Source: JAUIEH01 sp964483375 (GTDB taxonomy: Bacteria; Pseudomonadota; Alphaproteobacteria; Caulobacterales; Maricaulaceae). From it: a stretch of DNA of 19,833 nt. Below the pieces are notes generated by a model. The model was not told the origin of the DNA and ran no database searches. It saw only the letters and a program-made list of their open reading frames with translations. Location of the stretch: the NCBI GenBank assembly GCA_964483375.1, contig CAZABJ010000048.1, forward strand, positions 1-19,833, written 5' to 3'. Shown piece after piece: positions 7,166-14,014 of this stretch (positions are counted from its first letter, which is position 1; each line of letters begins with the position of its first letter). The position numbers and the translations under genes are program-made.

Positions 7166-7912
7166 ATGGCCGGCCACTCCAAATGGGCCAATATCCAGCA
7201 TCGCAAAGGCGCGCAGGACAAAAAGCGCGCGAAGCTGTTTTCCAAGCTCTCCAAGGAAATCACCATCGCGGTGAAATTGGGCGGGCCTGACGCCGACGCC
7301 AATCCGCGGTTGCGATTGGCCGTCCGCAACGCGCGCGCCGAATCCATGCCGAAGGACAACATCCAGCGGGCCATCGATAAAGGCGAGGGCGGCGGCGGAG
7401 ACGACTATGAGGAGATCCGCTATGAGGGCTTCGGTCCCGGCGGGGTCGGCCTCATCGTCGAAGTGTCCACCGACAACCGCAATCGCGCCGCCGCCGAAGT
7501 CCGCGCCGCCTTCTCAAAAAACGGCGGCAATATGGGCGAAACCGGCTCGGTGGCCTTCATGTTCGATCAAGTCGGAGAAATCGTGTACGCGCCCGAAGCC
7601 GGCGATGAGGATGCGGTGATGGAAGCCGCCGTAGAAGTTGGCGCGTCCGATGTGTTGTCTGATGAAGACGCCCATGTGGTCTATTGCACGCGCGAAGACC
7701 TTATGGAGGTCGCCGGCGCGTTGGAGACGCGCTTTGGAGAAGCCCGGTCGGCGAACATTGTCTGGAAGCCTCAAAACGTCATCGAGCTGGACGCCGAGAA
7801 GGCTCAAACGCTTATCAAGCTTGTGGCCGCGCTTGAGGACTCCGATGACGTCCAAAACGTGTACGCCAATTTTGAAATCCCCGAGGAGGTGTTGGCCGCA
7901 CTCGAAACCTGA
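7166..7912 (+). CDS. yebC: YebC/PmpR-TACO1 family protein
   Basis: Cytosolic protein of 248 residues. Long annotated as a transcriptional regulator, the family (including mitochondrial TACO1) is now linked to translation, helping ribosomes through difficult proline-rich stretches. The N-terminal signature MAGHSKWANIQHRKGAQDKK is essentially invariant, followed by RAKLFSKLSKEI, ESMPKDNIQRAI (about 59-70), YEGFGPGGVGLIVEVSTDN and the EVRAAFSKNGGNMGETGSVA block. The ATG at 7166 follows an excellent AAAGGAGA site; an upstream in-frame GTG at 7148 is rejected. In the alphaproteobacterial backbone yebC is followed directly by ruvC; here about 3.7 kb of accessory genes lies between them. Confidence 0.97.
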   Translation: MAGHSKWANIQHRKGAQDKKRAKLFSKLSKEITIAVKLGGPDADANPRLRLAVRNARAESMPKDNIQRAIDKGEGGGGDDYEEIRYEGFGPGGVGLIVEVSTDNRNRAAAEVRAAFSKNGGNMGETGSVAFMFDQVGEIVYAPEAGDEDAVMEAAVEVGASDVLSDEDAHVVYCTREDLMEVAGALETRFGEARSANIVWKPQNVIELDAEKAQTLIKLVAALEDSDDVQNVYANFEIPEEVLAALET

Positions 7913-8010
7913 TCCAGGCGGTTGAGCCTTCGCTCGCAACAGGTCAAACAGGGCGCGTCGAGGGATGGCGAGCGAGCGTCCATAAGCGGAGGTCTCGCGC
8001 GGAGGCGAAT

Positions 8011-8850
8011 ATGCGCGTGATCGAGGCGGCGAGCGCGCCGGGGACTGGGCGTCGCACGGGAGACGACCGATACGGGTTCGACGAGGGAGCGGGCGCGGCC
8101 TGGGTGATCGACGGAGCCACCGGCGTCAGCGACCTCAGATTGTTCGACGTCGAGGAAAGCGACGCGGCTTGGTACGCCGCGGCTCTGTCCCGCCGGCTGC
8201 TTCAGCTCAAAGGCGAGGAAAGCCTCCAAAACTATTTCGCCGAGGTTATTCGCGACATCGCTTCTGACGCCCGCGCCGCGGCTCGCTTTGATCTCGAAGA
8301 GGCGCCGCGTTATGCGCTGCCCAGCGCTGCGGGCATGTGGCTTCAGGTGCGTCCGGGGGAAAGCCGCGCCGATTTGGCCTGGTTAGGCGATTGCGTCGCC
8401 ATCGTGCGCGGTCCCTCGGGCGTGGTCGAGGCGTGGGGGGACGTCGCCCGGGTCGATGTGGAAACGGCGGCCAATCGCGCGTGGCTTCAAGCCGGCGCCG
8501 ACGCCGATATTCGCCGCGAAAAGCTCCAAGCCGCGCGCGCGACGCTGAACACGCCGGGCGGTTATTGGATCTTCTCCACCCATCCAGAGGCGGCCGACCG
8601 AATCTCCACCCGTGCGGTGGATCTCGAACCGGGGACGCGGGCCCTCCTGGCCACGGACGGTTTTTATCGATTGGTGACGCCCATCGAGCGCTATGACCCC
8701 GCAGGCCTGCTTGATGCGGCGCTAGAGAAAGGCGTCGCCCCTCTCTTGTCTGAATTGCGCGACGCGGAGAGCGAACCCGACGCCGGCCTGCGCTACGGCT
8801 TCGCCAAACCCAGCGACGACGCCACAGGCATGCTGCTGGCGTTTGATTGA
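8011..8850 (+). CDS. PP2C-like protein serine/threonine phosphatase
   Basis: Soluble protein of 279 residues with the metal-binding layout of PP2C phosphatases: TGDDRYGFD (D18, D19), WVIDGATGVSD (D34, G35), WLGDCVAIV (D127), LLATDGFYRLV (D216, G217) and SDDATGMLLAF (D269, D270) at the end. There is no signal peptide, membrane segment or extra sensory domain. The order and spacing support an active Mn/Mg-dependent phosphatase, though the sequence is divergent and the substrate is unknown; no partner kinase is in the window. GGAGG lies about 8 bases before the ATG. It follows yebC on the same strand after 98 bases and may be read from the yebC transcript. Convergent with the VOC gene across a long inverted repeat. 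Confidence 0.85.
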   Translation: MRVIEAASAPGTGRRTGDDRYGFDEGAGAAWVIDGATGVSDLRLFDVEESDAAWYAAALSRRLLQLKGEESLQNYFAEVIRDIASDARAAARFDLEEAPRYALPSAAGMWLQVRPGESRADLAWLGDCVAIVRGPSGVVEAWGDVARVDVETAANRAWLQAGADADIRREKLQAARATLNTPGGYWIFSTHPEAADRISTRAVDLEPGTRALLATDGFYRLVTPIERYDPAGLLDAALEKGVAPLLSELRDAESEPDAGLRYGFAKPSDDATGMLLAFD

Positions 8851-8858
8851 GCCCGCTT

Positions 8859-9019
8859 CGACTTGGCGGGCATCGCTTCGCTCAGCGCCGCCCTACGCGG
8901 CTTCTTTGATTTAAAACAACCCCTTGTCATCCCAAGCGGAGCGGGTGACCGCGCGGCTGACAGGCGGGTTCCGTAGGGCGGCGCTGAGGCCGGAGGCCGA
9001 TGCCCGCCGGGACTAGTCG
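8859..9019. repeat. Long interrupted inverted repeat, possible palindromic intergenic element
   Basis: Left arm 8859-8897 and right arm 8972-9019 match as reverse complements in three blocks: CGACT (8859-8863) with AGTCG (9015-9019), GGCGGGCATCG (8865-8875) with CGATGCCCGCC (8998-9008), and CTCAGCGCCGCCCTACG (8881-8897) with CGTAGGGCGGCGCTGAG (8972-8988). Unequal bulges of 5 and 9 bases separate the last two blocks. The 74-base centre contains an AT-rich part and CTTGTCATCCC. It lies between convergent genes and includes the stop codon of the VOC gene (9013-9015). It resembles non-autonomous palindromic repeats scattered in alphaproteobacterial genomes and may also work as a two-way terminator. 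No target-site duplication was identified. Confidence 0.65.
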
Positions 9020-9399
9020 ACCGCAGGAATTCGCCACGGCGGAAATCGCCGGTTTTCGCCGGCTTGGTAGAGGCAGAGACGGTTGCCGTCCGGATCGCGC
9101 AGGCGGGCTTCGCGCCAAAGCCAGGGTTGATCCTCCGGCGCGGTGTCGAAAACGACCCCAAGCCGTTCAAGCGCCGCTGCGCGCGCATCAATATCTTCGG
9201 TTTCGAAAAACACCGTCGCCCCGCCGGGTTTCGGGACGTCTTCGCGATGAAGCGACAGCGTCGCGCCTTCTCCGTCGGCGGCCTCAAGGCGGGCGTAGCG
9301 ATCTTCTGCGCGCACGATAAGTCGGAGCCCGAGCCTCTGATAGAAGGCGATCGCGCGATCGAGATCCGTCACGGCGAGCGTGATTTGATTGACGTGCAT
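9013..9399 (-). CDS. VOC-superfamily (glyoxalase/bleomycin-resistance fold) protein
   Basis: Small protein of 128 residues with the beta-alpha-beta-beta-beta pairs of the vicinal-oxygen-chelate fold. MHVNQITLAVTDLDRAIAFY at the start and LRDPDGNRLCLYQ near the end are the family hallmarks, with the FFETEDIDARAAAL segment in between. The usual C-terminal metal-ligand glutamate is replaced by glutamine (LCLYQ), so a classical glyoxalase I reaction is doubtful. It starts 9 bases after the stop of the JmjC/cupin gene on the same strand, so the two are almost certainly co-transcribed. Its last residues and stop fall inside the right arm of the inverted repeat. Substrate unknown. Confidence 0.88.
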   Translation of the reverse strand: MHVNQITLAVTDLDRAIAFYQRLGLRLIVRAEDRYARLEAADGEGATLSLHREDVPKPGGATVFFETEDIDARAAALERLGVVFDTAPEDQPWLWREARLRDPDGNRLCLYQAGENRRFPPWRIPAVD

Positions 9400-9408
9400 C
9401 GCCGCCGT

Positions 9409-10620
9409 CTAGACGCGTTCGATCAAACCGAAACCCAGAAGCTTGCCCACAACCTCACGCGCCGGCGTGTCATCCAGGTCGACGAAGTCAGCTAAAGAGA
9501 ACGCGTCGCCGTTCAAGGCGCGGCGCACCGCGGCCTCTTCGCCGGCGTTGAAGTTCACCTCCCCGCCCGGCGCGATGACGACGGGGCGATCATCGTCCAT
9601 GGCGATGCGGAAGGGGGCGAGCGCTCGGCGCAGGAAGCGGTCCTCCGCAGCGATCGGCCGGCTCGCGCCTGACACCGCGCCCCGATTGTCGATGGCGCGG
9701 GAGCGAATGAAGCTGTCGATGAACACCTCAAGCGCTCCGTCTAAGGTCGCGCCCTCGGCGACCGCGTCCACAAGCTCAGAGAAATGCGCGTTCGCCTGAG
9801 CGCGGTCATAGTCGGGGCGGGCGAACCCAACGGGCAAACTGCGCCGAAAACGGACGTCCTTGAGCGCGATTTCCGAGACCGCTTCGAGCATCAAATCCGC
9901 CCAGGTGCGGGGGATGACGCCGGCGGTGATATGCAATGACGGCTCAGCCCCGCTGGTTGCGGCGTCGTGCATAAGACCACGCGGAACGTAGGCGCAGTCG
10001 CCGGCTTTGAGGACGAACTCCTCGGCCAGGGCGCCGGTTTCAACCGCACCGGGTTGGAACCCCTCGCCGCGATAGGGCGCCTCGACCGGTTTTTGATAAA
10101 GCCGCCATGTCTTTTCGCCGGATACTTGGACCACGAACACGTCGTGATTGTCGTAATGGGTGCGAAAGCCCTGAGCGTGAGGCGGGGTGAGATAGATGTT
10201 TGTTTGGACGTGTGCGGACAGTTCGTGCTCCAGCGCGCGGCAAAACGCGCCGAGCTTGCCCAAGCGAGCGTGCAGCTGATTGAGGATGATGGTGGCGCCG
10301 AGTTGGTGGCGCCGCGCCGCCGCGCCGCGATCGATCACGCCGTTGTCGAAACTGTAATCGGCTGGGGTGAGCCGCTGGTCGGCTTGGGTTAGTTGAAGAT
10401 TGTCAACGGTCAGCTCGGAGGTGCAGATAAGCTCGTCCAGCTCAGCGATCGACAACAGCGAGGCGTAGCGCTCAGGCTCCGTGCGACGGACGATCAGCGC
10501 TTCGCGTTCATAGGTTTCCGCAAAAAATGCGTCCGCATCATTCGGCCCGATCAGATAGCCGATCGGGTCAGAGGCCCAAGCTTGGTTTGAGGCGGACGTC
10601 GGGGGGGCGAGGGCAGTCAT
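9409..10620 (-). CDS. JmjC/cupin-like Fe(II)/2-oxoglutarate oxygenase (ribosomal-oxygenase type)
   Basis: 403-residue protein of the Cupin_4/JmjC family, whose characterised members (E. coli YcfD/RoxA, human MINA53 and NO66) hydroxylate ribosomal proteins. The iron ligands are visible: H155-Y-D157 in THYDNHDVFVVQV and the distal H218 in YVPRGLMHDA. The strand QVSGEKTWRLY and the helical C-terminal half are also typical. YcfD acts on Arg81 of L16, but the target here cannot be told from sequence. No strong ribosome-binding site precedes the ATG at 10620, and a run of seven G on the plus strand lies near the N-terminal codons. First gene of a two-gene unit with the VOC protein. Confidence 0.88.
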   Translation of the reverse strand: MTALAPPTSASNQAWASDPIGYLIGPNDADAFFAETYEREALIVRRTEPERYASLLSIAELDELICTSELTVDNLQLTQADQRLTPADYSFDNGVIDRGAAARRHQLGATIILNQLHARLGKLGAFCRALEHELSAHVQTNIYLTPPHAQGFRTHYDNHDVFVVQVSGEKTWRLYQKPVEAPYRGEGFQPGAVETGALAEEFVLKAGDCAYVPRGLMHDAATSGAEPSLHITAGVIPRTWADLMLEAVSEIALKDVRFRRSLPVGFARPDYDRAQANAHFSELVDAVAEGATLDGALEVFIDSFIRSRAIDNRGAVSGASRPIAAEDRFLRRALAPFRIAMDDDRPVVIAPGGEVNFNAGEEAAVRRALNGDAFSLADFVDLDDTPAREVVGKLLGFGLIERV

Positions 10621-10680
10621 GAGGCGCGCAACGCTCGCGTCGGGACGATGGCGGCGGTCACGCCCACACAGGCGCTATGA

Positions 10681-10698
10681 CGACGCGCCGGGGCGTCG
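10681..10698 (-). terminator. Short hairpin downstream of the tandem-repeat gene
   Basis: CGACGC (10681-10686) and GCGTCG (10693-10698) flank a 6-base loop, 11 bases beyond the stop of the repeat-protein gene and upstream of the JmjC gene. No T run follows, so this is a weak candidate. Confidence 0.3.
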
Positions 10699-10708
10699 CG
10701 CCGCCGCA

Positions 10709-11442
10709 TCAGCGGTTGCGGCGACCGCGGCCATAGCCGACCCGGTCGGCGGTCGAGCCGCCGTCTGAGTCGGTGACGCCGGTGTAGTATCCGCCTGGAC
10801 CGCGGCCTCGGCCGGCGGGATCAGCGTTCGAGCCGCCATCAGCGTCCGTCACGCCTGAGCCGCCGCGGCCGCGCCCGCGGCCTGCTGGATCGGCATAGGC
10901 GCCGCCGTCGGAGTCGGTGACCCCGGAACGATAGCCCCCGCGTCCGCGCCCGGCCGGGTCAGCGTAAGCGCCGGTGTCGGAATCCGTCACCCCGGAGCCG
11001 CCGCGCCCGTTGCCGACGGGATCCGCATAGGCGCCGCCGTCGGAGTCNNNNNNNNNNNNNNNNNNNNNNNNNNNNNNNNNNNNNNNNNNNNNNNNNNNNN
11101 NNNNNNNNNNNNNNNNNNNNNNNNNNNNNNNNNNNNNNNNNNNNNNNCCGGGTCAGCGTAAGCGCCGGTGTCGGAATCCGTCACCCCGGAGCCGCCGCGT
11201 CCCCGACCGCCATTTACGGGGTCGGCGTAAGCGCCGGTGTCGGTGTCGGTGATGCCGGTGTGTCGGCCGCGACCTCCGCCCACCGGGTCGGCGTAGGCTC
11301 CCAAATCGGAGTCGGTGACCTGCGCGCTTGCCCGCCCCGTCACCACGCTCGCCGCGCCCAGGGCGATGGTCGCCCCCGCGACGCGCGCGAGAAATGAGCG
11401 ACGATTGAGCTTGCCGTTCCCGGCCTTGTCCGATTGCGACAC
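10709..11442 (-). CDS. Tat-exported tandem-repeat protein (D-x-D-x-G repeats), interrupted by assembly gap
   Basis: Function unrecognised. From a GTG at 11442 (GGGGA about 6 bases upstream) the protein begins with a twin-arginine signal peptide: NRRSFLARV (R14, R15), a hydrophobic stretch and a predicted ASA|Q cleavage near residue 40. The rest consists of repeats of about 19-25 residues of the form V-T-D-S-D-x-G-A-Y-A-D-P followed by a G/R-rich linker such as AGRGRGGYRSG. Seven or eight copies are visible; the last, DSDGGSTADRVGYGRGRRNR, ends the protein. D-x-D-x-G-x-x-x-D resembles calcium-binding loops (thrombospondin type 3, dockerin), which is inference. A run of 100 N (11048-11147) splits the gene. 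The parts on either side are in different frames only because the gap length is a placeholder, so true length is unknown. An upstream ATG at 11625 would bury the Tat signal. Confidence 0.75.
10712..11319 (-). repeat. In-gene tandem repeats of about 69 bp
   Basis: Direct repeats encode the D-x-D-x-G units. Some copies are nearly identical at DNA level: the 52 bases at 10954-11005 recur without change at 11148-11199, on either side of the gap. This explains the failed assembly and predicts copy-number variation. Confidence 0.85.
11048..11147. other. Assembly gap (100 N)
   Basis: Exactly 100 unknown bases inside the tandem-repeat gene. A round 100 is a common placeholder for a gap of unknown size, so positions right of it may be shifted relative to the real chromosome. 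Confidence 0.97.
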
Positions 11443-11611
11443 GGTGCATCCCCAATCTGCGCGCGGTGCGGCGACCCGCCGCTTGCCCAGGCCCAAAAAG
11501 TACAACGAGAAACTGAGGCGAAAAAGGGGCGAGTAGCTGCACTCGCGAGGCATTCGCAAGTATTCGCGGGTTCCTTTGAATACGGTCGCGCCAGAGGGCC
11601 GACCCGGGAGA

Positions 11612-11638
11612 TTCTCGTTCGGCACGCTTAGCTATATT
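11612..11638 (+). promoter_or_regulatory. Possible ruvC promoter with Caulobacter-like -10
   Basis: GCTATATT (11631-11638) matches seven of eight positions of the Caulobacter housekeeping -10 pattern GCTANAWC. TTCTCGT at 11612-11618 is a modest -35 (TTGACGS) match at 12-base spacing. The start would fall near 11645, about 20 bases before ruvC. Confidence 0.4.
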
Positions 11639-11667
11639 CGCCCAGGCGGCCCCACTACAGTGGCGTG

Positions 11668-12183
11668 ATGGCTGATTCGATTCGAATTCTCGGCGTGGAT
11701 CCCGGCTTGCGCGCCTGCGGATGGGGCGTCATCGACGCGGTGGGCGACAAGCTCGTCCATATCGACCACGGGATTATCAGGCCGCCGCAGGATGGCCCTT
11801 TGGCGCCGCGCCTTGTGGCGCTCTACGAGGCGTTGGTCGCCGTCGTCGCGGCGTTCTCGCCTGCGACCGCTGCGGTCGAGGAGACCTTCGTCAACGCCAA
11901 TCCCGCTTCCGCGCTCAAGCTCGGCCATGCCCGCGCCGCCGCGTTGCTTGCGCCGGCGGCCGCGGGGTTGAGCGTGGGGGAATATGCGCCGCGCCTTGTC
12001 AAGCAAGCCGTCGCTGGGTCCGGGGCGGCCGAAAAAGCCCAAGTGGCGGCGATGGTTGCGGTCATTCTGCCCGGCGCCAAAGCGAAGGCTGACGCCGCTG
12101 ATGCGTTGGCGGTCGCCATTTGTCATGCGCGGCATGCGCGCATCTCGGCTCGGATCGGACCTGCCGGAGGGCGAAACCGGTGA
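11668..12183 (+). CDS. ruvC: Holliday junction resolvase RuvC
   Basis: Crossover-junction endonuclease of 171 residues that cuts four-way DNA junctions symmetrically, working with RuvAB in recombinational repair. The acidic catalytic residues are all in place: D11 in ILGVDPGL, E71 in AVEETFVN, and D142 and D145 in ADAADALAVA. The NANPASALKLGHARAA block after E71 is also conserved. ATG 11668 is used; a GTG directly before it (11665) is in frame. Neither has a good ribosome-binding site, unlike most genes here. The stop TGA overlaps the ruvA GTG start by three bases (GTGA), a mark of translational coupling. Confidence 0.96.
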   Translation: MADSIRILGVDPGLRACGWGVIDAVGDKLVHIDHGIIRPPQDGPLAPRLVALYEALVAVVAAFSPATAAVEETFVNANPASALKLGHARAAALLAPAAAGLSVGEYAPRLVKQAVAGSGAAEKAQVAAMVAVILPGAKAKADAADALAVAICHARHARISARIGPAGGRNR

Positions 12184-12815
12184 TCGGCAAGCTCACAGGC
12201 GTCGTAGACGCGGTCGGCGCAGAGGAAGCGGTGCTGGATGTCGGCGGGGTGGGCTATCTGGTGAGCTGTGGCGCGCGGACATTGTCGCGCTTGTCGGCGG
12301 GGGAAACCGTGTCGCTGCATATCGAGACCCATGTGCGGGAGGACCAATTCCGCCTGTTCGGTTTCCTCAGCGAGGAGGAGCGCGCTTGGTTCGTCCGCTT
12401 GCAGGCGGTGCAGGGCGTAGGGGCGAAAGTGGCGCTCGCCGTCCTCGACGTGCTCACGCCGGGAGAGATCATGTCCGCCGCCAGCCATGAGGACGCCGCT
12501 TCGGTGAAACGCGCCCATGGCGTCGGCGCCAAGGTCGCCCAGCGCATCGTCATCGAACTGAAAGACAAGCCCGCCCCGCCCACGCGCTTCGGCGGCCCCG
12601 CGCTTGGCGCGGTCCCAAGCCCGTCCTCGACCGGCGGGGCCCCGCCAAGGCCGGCCAAACGCGGCGTGGAAGCCGACGCCATCTCCGCCTTGTTGAATTT
12701 GGGCCTGCAGGATTCAGACGCCCGCGCCGCGGTGATGCGCGCGGTCGAAGAGCTGGGATCGGAGGCGGGCCTAGACGCGGTCATCAAGACGGCGCTTAAG
12801 GAGACGGCGCGGTGA
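12180..12815 (+). CDS. ruvA: Holliday junction branch-migration subunit RuvA
   Basis: Tetrameric junction-binding protein of 211 residues that recruits RuvB. Visible order: OB-fold N-terminus starting (M/V)IGKLTGVVDAV with the HVREDQFRLFGF strand (about 52-63); two helix-hairpin-helix motifs, QAVQGVGAKVALAVL and KRAHGVGAKVAQRIVIELKD (about 71-128); a proline/glycine-rich linker; and a C-terminal RuvB-binding domain beginning near ADAISALLNLG. The GTG at 12180 is chosen because it aligns with the family start and has GGAGGG upstream. A longer frame from 12120 lies inside ruvC. It overlaps ruvC and ruvB by GTGA junctions on both sides, giving one tightly coupled operon. Confidence 0.96.
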   Translation: MIGKLTGVVDAVGAEEAVLDVGGVGYLVSCGARTLSRLSAGETVSLHIETHVREDQFRLFGFLSEEERAWFVRLQAVQGVGAKVALAVLDVLTPGEIMSAASHEDAASVKRAHGVGAKVAQRIVIELKDKPAPPTRFGGPALGAVPSPSSTGGAPPRPAKRGVEADAISALLNLGLQDSDARAAVMRAVEELGSEAGLDAVIKTALKETAR

Positions 12816-13861
12816 GCGCGGCGGCCGAGGAGCGCCTCGTCTCCGCCGACGCCCAACCGGGCGATGGGCGCGATAAGGCGCTGCGCCCGCTGTCTTTTGA
12901 CGAATTTGTCGGCCAAGAGGCTGCGGTTCAAAACCTGAAGATCTTTGTCGAAGCCGCCGCCAAGCGCGGCGAGGCGCTCGACCATGTGCTGCTCTCCGGT
13001 CCGCCGGGGCTTGGCAAAACCACGCTCTCGCAAATCGTCGCGCGCGAGCTGGGCGTGGGCTTTCGCTCGACCGCCGCGCCGGTGTTGACCAAGCCCGGCG
13101 ATTTGGCTGCGGTGCTCACCAATCTCGAGCCGCGCGACGTGTTGTTCATCGACGAAATCCACCGCCTCAATCCTGTGGTGGAAGAGGTGCTCTATCCCGC
13201 AATGGAGGATTTCGAGCTCGACTTGGTGATCGGCGAAGGCCCCTCGGCGCGAACGATCAAAATCGACTTGAACGCTTTCACGCTCGTGGGCGCCACCACC
13301 CGCGCGGGACTGCTCGCCACGCCTTTGCGCGACCGGTTCGGCGTGCCGGTGCGACTTGAGTTTTACGACGAGGACGACCTCACCAAAATCGTCACGCGCG
13401 CCGCGGGCAAACTCGAGCTTCCCATCACCCCCGACGGCGCGCGCGAAATCGCCCGCCGCGCCCGGGGCACGCCGCGGGTCGCGGGGCGCCTCCTGCGCCG
13501 GGTGCGCGATTTCGCCGAAGCCGACGGCGCGGCGGAGGTCGACCGCGCCGCCGCCGACGCCGCGCTTGCTCGCCTTGAAGTCGACGCGATCGGCCTCGAC
13601 GCCCAAGACCGGCGCTATCTCGATGCGCTCGCCCGCATGTTCGAGGGCGGCCCTGTGGGATTGGACACCCTCGCCGCCGCGCTGGCCGAAACCCGCGACG
13701 CCTTGGAAGAGGTGGTCGAGCCCTTCCTCATCCAACAGGGTTTTCTTCAGCGAACCCCCCGCGGCCGCATGGCCACGCCCCGCGCCTACGCCCATCTCGG
13801 CCTGCCCGTACCGGCGCGAAAAGACCCCCCGCCCGGAACGGCGGAGCTGTTCGGGGAATAG
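12812..13861 (+). CDS. ruvB: Holliday junction branch-migration ATPase RuvB
   Basis: Hexameric AAA+ motor of 349 residues that pumps DNA through RuvA-bound junctions. Walker A SGPPGLGKTT (62-71), Walker B LFIDEIHRL (111-119), sensor 1 LVGATTRAG, arginine-finger region LRDRFG, sensor 2 RGTPRVAGRLLRRVRDF, and the winged-helix C-terminus with QQGFLQRTPRGRMAT. Length is at the upper normal range, with a short N-terminal tail before LRPLSFDEFVGQ. Starts with GTG overlapping the ruvA stop. I see no alphaproteobacterial LexA box (GTTC-N7-GTTC) upstream of the operon. Confidence 0.97.
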   Translation: MSAAAEERLVSADAQPGDGRDKALRPLSFDEFVGQEAAVQNLKIFVEAAAKRGEALDHVLLSGPPGLGKTTLSQIVARELGVGFRSTAAPVLTKPGDLAAVLTNLEPRDVLFIDEIHRLNPVVEEVLYPAMEDFELDLVIGEGPSARTIKIDLNAFTLVGATTRAGLLATPLRDRFGVPVRLEFYDEDDLTKIVTRAAGKLELPITPDGAREIARRARGTPRVAGRLLRRVRDFAEADGAAEVDRAAADAALARLEVDAIGLDAQDRRYLDALARMFEGGPVGLDTLAAALAETRDALEEVVEPFLIQQGFLQRTPRGRMATPRAYAHLGLPVPARKDPPPGTAELFGE

Positions 13862-13979
13862 GGGGCCTGTGCTGAACCCCGCGGCGAGAAGTGACTGAGC
13901 CCAGGCCTCTGGACGGTTCCGGCGTTGCTCGCCCACCTGCGAGACCGGCTCGCGTCACAGGGGCGCCACAATCGCGCCT

Positions 13980-14010
13980 CAGCCTCGCTCCCATCCAGAT
14001 TGGGAGGCTG
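13980..14010 (+). promoter_or_regulatory. Hairpin covering the ribosome-binding site of the RTX-protein gene
   Basis: CAGCCTC (13980-13986) pairs with GAGGCTG (14004-14010); alternatively CTCCCA (13988-13993) pairs with TGGGAG (14001-14006). Either fold hides the GGGAGG Shine-Dalgarno sequence (14002-14007) just before ATG 14015. It may restrain translation or end ruvB transcription. The rest of 13862-14014 shows no gene. Confidence 0.4.
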
Positions 14011-14014
14011 ACCC

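Noticed and set aside
10712..11319. CRISPR-like array of regular repeats
   Set aside because: The repeats are in-frame coding units of a Tat-exported protein, the intervening parts are also related to each other, and there are no cas genes.
10709..11442. True frameshift making the repeat gene a pseudogene
   Set aside because: The frame change coincides with the 100-N placeholder, so it reflects unknown gap length, not a mutation.
11443..11667. SOS (LexA) box GTTC-N7-GTTC upstream of ruvC
   Set aside because: Only two GTTC words occur (11570 and 11617), far apart; no correctly spaced pair exists.
12254..13936. Open frame of 560 codons on the minus strand opposite ruvA/ruvB
   Set aside because: It is a by-product of GC-rich codon usage opposite two certain genes. 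Its translation is Arg/Gly/His-rich without any recognisable domain.
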